A stretch of 18,675 nucleotides of DNA, taken from NCBI GenBank assembly GCA_002728565.1, contig PBUX01000066.1, positions 1 through 18,675 on the forward strand, given 5' to 3'. The position numbers were made by a program, and so were the translations under genes. Position 1 is the first letter of the stretch. Each line of letters opens with the position of its first letter. This document shows positions 14,959 through 18,675 of this stretch, piece by piece. Below the pieces are notes generated by a model. That model worked only from the letters and a program-made list of their open reading frames with translations, searched no databases and was not told the DNA's origin. The stretch is from Methanobacteriota archaeon (lineage in GTDB: Archaea; Thermoplasmatota; Poseidoniia; Poseidoniales; Thalassarchaeaceae).

Positions 14959-16494
14959 TTACCGACCTCCTCCTTCTACAACAATTTCCTGATAACTATC
15001 AGGATTCCATTCTGGACGCATGGGATTATTAGCAACTTCATTTCCTAGGTAGAAGATCATCTTGCTGATTCTCGTAGCCTTCTCGGTATCGATCAATTCC
15101 ACTTCATCGCTAGGTTGATGATAGTCTTCGTGAACACCGCTGAAGAAAAACAAAACAGGGATACCTTTTCGAGCGAAATTGTAATGATCGGATCTAAAGT
15201 AGAACCTTTCTTCTGGCCAAATATCATCGATCGGTGCCAGGCCAAGCTCTGGATGAACATCACCGACTTGGTTCAGCGTGCTGCCCAAATCCGAATGTTC
15301 TTTGCCTATAACCACCACTGTATCCGACCAATTCCTACCAATCATATCAGCATTAAGATTCGCAACGATCTGGTCCACTGGAACTGGAGGATTGTCCGCG
15401 AAAAATGCGCTTCCCCAGAGGCCTTTCTCCTCGCCGCTGACTAGCAGGAAAATACTAGACCTCTTCGGCTTCACTTCCATACTGGCAAAAGCCTCTGCGA
15501 TCTCCACAATCCCTATCGTCCCAGAGGCATCGTCGTCAGCGCCATTGTAAATACTGTCCAAGTCTAGGTTTGGACGGCCGATACCCACATGATCCATGTG
15601 AGCACTATAGGCAATATACTCGCCTCGTAAATCTGGGTCGCTACCCTCTAATATCCCCACCACGTTGGGTGCTGATTCTTGTTTAACCATGTCGGAACGA
15701 GGTGACAAAGCTGCCTGCATACCACCCGTTTCGATTGCCTCTACCCCCCTAGTATTTCTCATTGAATACAGGTCCATTCCGTATCCTGAAAGAATCTCCT
15801 CAACCACTGCATCTCTGATTTCAAAAGCTACATTACTGCTTGATCCTCCAGAACCAATCCTCATCGTATTGCGTGCTGCCAGAACCTCTGCTCCAGTATT
15901 CCACACCTGGTCATTTTTCTCGACAGATACAAGTACCGTCAGTGCTCCAGCTCGGCGCAGATCAGAAACGGCTCTTCTGTGTGTTCGGTATCCTTCGGCC
16001 ATAGACACTGCCAGGACTATCTTCCCGTCTATACTGGAAGCTACACTCTCCGTAAGATCTCCCAGCCCTGCTACCACAACAACATCCCCCTGTATATCTG
16101 CCTGACCAACCCCGTTTACTACAACGATTTCTTCTCCAAATACCAGACCCTTCCCTCCCATCTCTGCTGAAGACAGTCCACGAGCGGGGCGCAGTGTTTC
16201 AATGGGATAGTACTGCATGAACGACCCGTCATCACCGCCAGGGCTGAGCCCCATTCTCTCGAATTCACTGGCAATCCAACTTGCGGTCTTGTTCAAGCCC
16301 TCACTTGGAGTGTCTCTTCCTCCCATACTGTCATGAGCAATTATACTTATCTTCTCGAGATAATCTGACTCCGTAATCGATGTAGCTGCAGCCAGCACAT
16401 CTTCCGACAGCTGTCCTCCATCAACGAGAGTAGATTCCGAATCACAAGCAGAAAGACACAGCAGAGTAAAACACCATACGACTAGTTGTTTCAT
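14959..16494 (-). CDS. M28 family zinc aminopeptidase, lipoprotein
   Basis: An envelope-anchored exopeptidase of 511 residues that should release N-terminal amino acids from peptides. The signal peptide ends in lipobox LSAC (C17). Residues of roughly 115-270 form a protease-associated-like insert. The C-terminal catalytic domain has every M28 zinc position: H299 and D301 in SAHMDH, D320 in NGADDDASG, E355/E356 in SGEEKG, D383 in NADMIG and H459 in EDYHQPSDE. Length is typical for PA-containing M28 enzymes. The start is clear, with GAGG seven bases before the ATG. The deiodinase-like gene follows 55 bases after the stop on the same strand, suggesting linked expression. Glutaminyl cyclases share the fold, but the two-zinc set favours a peptidase. 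Confidence 0.93.
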   Translation of the reverse strand: MKQLVVWCFTLLCLSACDSESTLVDGGQLSEDVLAAATSITESDYLEKISIIAHDSMGGRDTPSEGLNKTASWIASEFERMGLSPGGDDGSFMQYYPIETLRPARGLSSAEMGGKGLVFGEEIVVVNGVGQADIQGDVVVVAGLGDLTESVASSIDGKIVLAVSMAEGYRTHRRAVSDLRRAGALTVLVSVEKNDQVWNTGAEVLAARNTMRIGSGGSSSNVAFEIRDAVVEEILSGYGMDLYSMRNTRGVEAIETGGMQAALSPRSDMVKQESAPNVVGILEGSDPDLRGEYIAYSAHMDHVGIGRPNLDLDSIYNGADDDASGTIGIVEIAEAFASMEVKPKRSSIFLLVSGEEKGLWGSAFFADNPPVPVDQIVANLNADMIGRNWSDTVVVIGKEHSDLGSTLNQVGDVHPELGLAPIDDIWPEERFYFRSDHYNFARKGIPVLFFFSGVHEDYHQPSDEVELIDTEKATRISKMIFYLGNEVANNPMRPEWNPDSYQEIVVEGGGR

Positions 16495-16732
16495 GACAAA
16501 ACCTCAATACAGGAGTGAGACTGACACTGTTGGCATTAGTATTTGGATCATCTAAATGTATCCAGACCGCTGAACAGGGCAAATGACGACGTCTATGCAG
16601 TCCCAGCTGAATAGTTAACTCGCAATTTTCTTGACAAGAGATCCCCTTAATGTCAGGCTGAACAATGATCGTATAGTGCTATGACCCTCGAAAAGGAACC
16701 GATCCATTTCCAATATCTTTAGACGCTACCTC

Positions 16733-17788
16733 ATGCCTGGTTTTATTTTCCAATCGGTAGTAATCGCAGGAGGCTATGGAACGGGACGAGAGTTAGCAGA
16801 ATTCTTTCTGCCTTTCGGGCCGAGTGGGGGCATCTTGTCGATGATGCTAGTATCCATGCTCTTCTGGTCACTGGTTGCAGCAGTGGCTTTTGAATTTGCT
16901 CGAAAATATCAGGTGTATGACTATCGGACGTTCTGTCGAAAATTACTAGGCCGAGGATGGGTCCTCTTTGAGGTTACGTATTTCTCTTTCCTAATCTTAG
17001 TATTGTCGATCATTGCATCAGCTTCTGGATCAATCTTTCTCGAGCTCTTCCAGTTCTCCTATTGGATAGGGGTGGTCGGAGTCATGGCTGCTATAGGATT
17101 CCTTGTTTTTGCCGGCAGCAGGCTTATTGAGAAGGTGCTCTCCAGCTGGTCCTTTATCCTTTATGGCACTTATCTAATTTTCTTTTTCTGGTCACTAGCC
17201 ACTTTTGGGCCGCAAATCTCCTCCACCCTCAGTAATACTCCTGTGCAGTCAGGGTGGGTGCTAGGTGGTATCAAATACGCAGCCTATAACGTCGCAGTAA
17301 TTCCCGTCCTATTATTCTCTGTGAGACACCTAAAGACACGTCGAGAAACTGTTCTTGCGGGAGTTCTCACGGGTCCTATAGCAATTATTCCTGGTCTCCT
17401 TCTCATGTTGATCATGGCTGGGCATTACCCTGAAGTGGCCGAGGAAACAGTCCCCGTTAACCTGATGCTTGAAGCGCTGGGATCGAGGAATTTCCAGATT
17501 CTATTCCAGCTAGTCCTTTTCGGAACCCTGATCGAGACTGGCACTGGAATGATCCACGGGGTAAACGAGAGATTCGCAGAAACTTTTAAGGAGATGGGCA
17601 AAGAATTCCCTATATACGCTAGGCCTTTAATCGCAACCGTTCTTCTTGTTGTAGCAACATTGATGGCTCAATTCGGACTCCGGGATCTCATTGCCAAAGG
17701 CTACGGAACAATGACCTGGATCTTCCTAGGTGTTTTCCTGATTCCCTTGCTGACTTATGGCCTTTGGAAATTACTCCGAGAAGATTAA
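16733..17788 (+). CDS. YkvI-like multi-pass membrane transporter
   Basis: An integral membrane protein of 351 residues with about ten hydrophobic helices, resembling the uncharacterised YkvI family of APC-type transporters. The first helix contains FIFQSVVIAGGYGTGREL, where a broken, glycine-rich helix is the expected substrate and ion site. A second conserved-looking stretch is GTLIETGTGMIHGVNER near residue 270. Substrate is unknown. The ATG at 16733 has no ribosome binding site and begins only three residues before helix 1. The frame stays open back to 16685 with no ATG, GTG or TTG; an ATT at 16706 has AAAGGA eight bases upstream and would add nine residues (ISNIFRRYL). The start is therefore uncertain. 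It is followed after 219 bases by the PEGA lipoprotein gene. Confidence 0.82.
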   Translation: MPGFIFQSVVIAGGYGTGRELAEFFLPFGPSGGILSMMLVSMLFWSLVAAVAFEFARKYQVYDYRTFCRKLLGRGWVLFEVTYFSFLILVLSIIASASGSIFLELFQFSYWIGVVGVMAAIGFLVFAGSRLIEKVLSSWSFILYGTYLIFFFWSLATFGPQISSTLSNTPVQSGWVLGGIKYAAYNVAVIPVLLFSVRHLKTRRETVLAGVLTGPIAIIPGLLLMLIMAGHYPEVAEETVPVNLMLEALGSRNFQILFQLVLFGTLIETGTGMIHGVNERFAETFKEMGKEFPIYARPLIATVLLVVATLMAQFGLRDLIAKGYGTMTWIFLGVFLIPLLTYGLWKLLRED

Positions 17789-17902
17789 CCCATCTAGCTG
17801 GTTATACTGATCATTGCTCCCTGAATTAGATCGTTATATAAGAATAATGTTATGTAATTACCTATTTATCCGTTATATCAGAAGTTTATTCTGTAAATAC
17901 TG

Positions 17903-17932
17903 TTGACTTTTTTGTCAAAGATACCCTATCCT
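17903..17932 (+). promoter_or_regulatory. Predicted sigma-70-type promoter with overlapping palindrome, upstream of PEGA gene
   Basis: TTGACT (17903-17908) and TATCCT (17927-17932) are separated by 18 bases, a good match to a housekeeping promoter. Transcription would begin near 17940, leaving a leader of about 68 bases. The -35 element is one arm of a perfect palindrome, TTGAC-T6-GTCAA (17903-17918), which could be an operator. Confidence 0.5.
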
Positions 17933-18007
17933 AAGTGATGTCCTTACAGAAAATGCCACTAATTTCGTCCTATAGAAATTACGCTGACTTCAACAGGGGG
18001 AACGAAA

Positions 18008-18619
18008 ATGCCTTACTCAAGACTTACAAAAACTCTGACTACCATCCTGGGGGCAATTGCCATCACTTCCTGCGCTACTATAGCCTCCGGAAGAACTCAA
18101 GCCATCACTATTGGCAGCAACGTTGATGGAGCTGAAATTTTTCTAGATGGTGTGTCTATTGGCTCAACCCCGTTCACTGGAGAAATAAAGAAGGGTGGGT
18201 CCAATCTGAGGGTTGAAGCTGAAGGATACCAGTCTCAAACAGTATCGCTATCCAGGTCCTTGGATCCCGTTTTCTGGGGCAACATTATTATAGGTGGGAC
18301 CTTAGGTAGTATTACCGACTTCGCTGCTGGTGCGGCCTATCAATACTCACCAGCTACTTATCAAGTTGAGCTACGATCTTCAGACCAAGACTTGGCTGAT
18401 TTCACGGAACAACTCGTCTTGCGCAAATTCTCGATGTTGTACGCCGATGAAATATCTCGTGATCTGGGACAAGGCGGCGGTGAGCATCTAAAAGCCTTGG
18501 TTGGACTCCTTTCCGAAAATAACGACCGCGATATCACCATATCTGATATCCAACTAGCTTTACAACGGAGTCAGGGTGATCTCTTTGAATTTGGCGAAAA
18601 CGTGTTGGTCCTTCGTTAG
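18008..18619 (+). CDS. PEGA-domain lipoprotein with conserved C-terminal domain
   Basis: The product has 203 residues with a lipoprotein signal (lipobox ITSC, C22). A PEGA domain follows at about 32-81 (SNVDGAEIFLDGVSIGSTPF and VEAEGYQSQ), a small beta module found in exported proteins and thought to bind wall or surface polymers. A Gly-rich hydrophobic segment, FWGNIIIGGTLGSITDF (89-105), then YSPATYQVEL, is a combination common to PEGA lipoproteins. The last 80 residues are helical and include LYADEISRDLGQGGGEHLKAL, reminiscent of DUF3015-type C-termini. That match is from memory and tentative. The ATG at 18008 has GGGGGA six bases upstream. A good promoter precedes it. Confidence 0.85.
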   Translation: MPYSRLTKTLTTILGAIAITSCATIASGRTQAITIGSNVDGAEIFLDGVSIGSTPFTGEIKKGGSNLRVEAEGYQSQTVSLSRSLDPVFWGNIIIGGTLGSITDFAAGAAYQYSPATYQVELRSSDQDLADFTEQLVLRKFSMLYADEISRDLGQGGGEHLKALVGLLSENNDRDITISDIQLALQRSQGDLFEFGENVLVLR

Positions 18620-18627
18620 AATTCCGG

Positions 18628-18675
18628 TTGAAATCAAAGCTTCTAACAATTGTTCTACTTGTTGGGGCTGCGGCG
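18628..18675 (+). CDS. Start of a secreted protein, cut by the window edge
   Basis: Sixteen codons are visible, beginning at TTG 18628: M-K-S-K then a hydrophobic run LLTIVLLVGAAA, which looks exactly like the first part of a signal peptide. The start is eight bases after the PEGA stop. No strong ribosome binding site precedes it, so translation may depend on coupling to the PEGA gene. What the protein is cannot be told. Confidence 0.45.
   Translation, partial: MKSKLLTIVLLVGAAA

Noticed and set aside
16631..16636. A perfect TTGACA upstream of the YkvI-like gene
   Set aside because: No acceptable -10 element lies 15-19 bases downstream. TATAGT at 16672 is 35 bases away, so I do not call a promoter.

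Overview
The window comes from the chromosome of a Gram-negative bacterium. Four proteins carry lipoprotein signal peptides with a lipobox cysteine, and a periplasmic gamma-glutamyltransferase is present. I see no phage, transposon, plasmid or CRISPR signature. Base composition looks a little under half G+C by eye. There is no rRNA or other marker gene, so taxonomy is a guess. The mix of M28 lipoprotein peptidase, paired M16 peptidases, archaeal-type phosphoglycerate mutase, PEGA lipoprotein and a zinc-ribbon membrane protein is most reminiscent of uncultivated marine Gemmatimonadota or a neighbouring phylum. That assignment is inference only.

Layout. (1) 1-163 is a gene-poor edge with two strong hairpins. 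(2) 164-2919, minus strand: msrB, an unknown lipoprotein, a zinc-ribbon/two-helix membrane protein, a glutaryl-CoA-dehydrogenase-like acyl-CoA dehydrogenase, then tRNA-Lys(CUU) seven bases after its stop, closed by an intrinsic terminator. (3) 3085-5225, plus strand: cupin, an SDR with a non-canonical active site, and a branched-chain aminotransferase. The first two are almost contiguous. (4) 5287-12038, minus strand: apgM, catalytic M16 peptidase and degenerate M16 partner with overlapping stops and starts, then after a 177-base gap ggt and mmuM. (5) 12089-12827: a terminator and a small repeat-containing lipoprotein gene. (6) 13061-14206, plus strand: a class I aminotransferase, divergent from the repeat lipoprotein. 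(7) 14229-16494, minus strand: M28 lipoprotein peptidase followed by a nitroreductase-fold protein that closely resembles iodotyrosine deiodinase. (8) 16733-18619, plus strand: a YkvI-like membrane transporter and a PEGA lipoprotein, with the start of a further secreted protein running off the end.

Most genes suit a heterotroph that degrades peptides and amino acids: M28, M16 and gamma-glutamyl peptidase activities, two aminotransferases, a dehydrogenase of lysine/tryptophan breakdown, and methionine salvage or repair (mmuM, msrB). The most noteworthy items are the iodotyrosine-deiodinase-like enzyme with its substrate-zwitterion triad intact, placed behind an exported aminopeptidase; the repeat lipoprotein with identical 43-bp DNA repeats; the SDR lacking the catalytic Tyr and Lys; and several genes that appear to start at TTG behind strong ribosome binding sites. 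No complete new system is evident. The clusters are unusual combinations of known folds.
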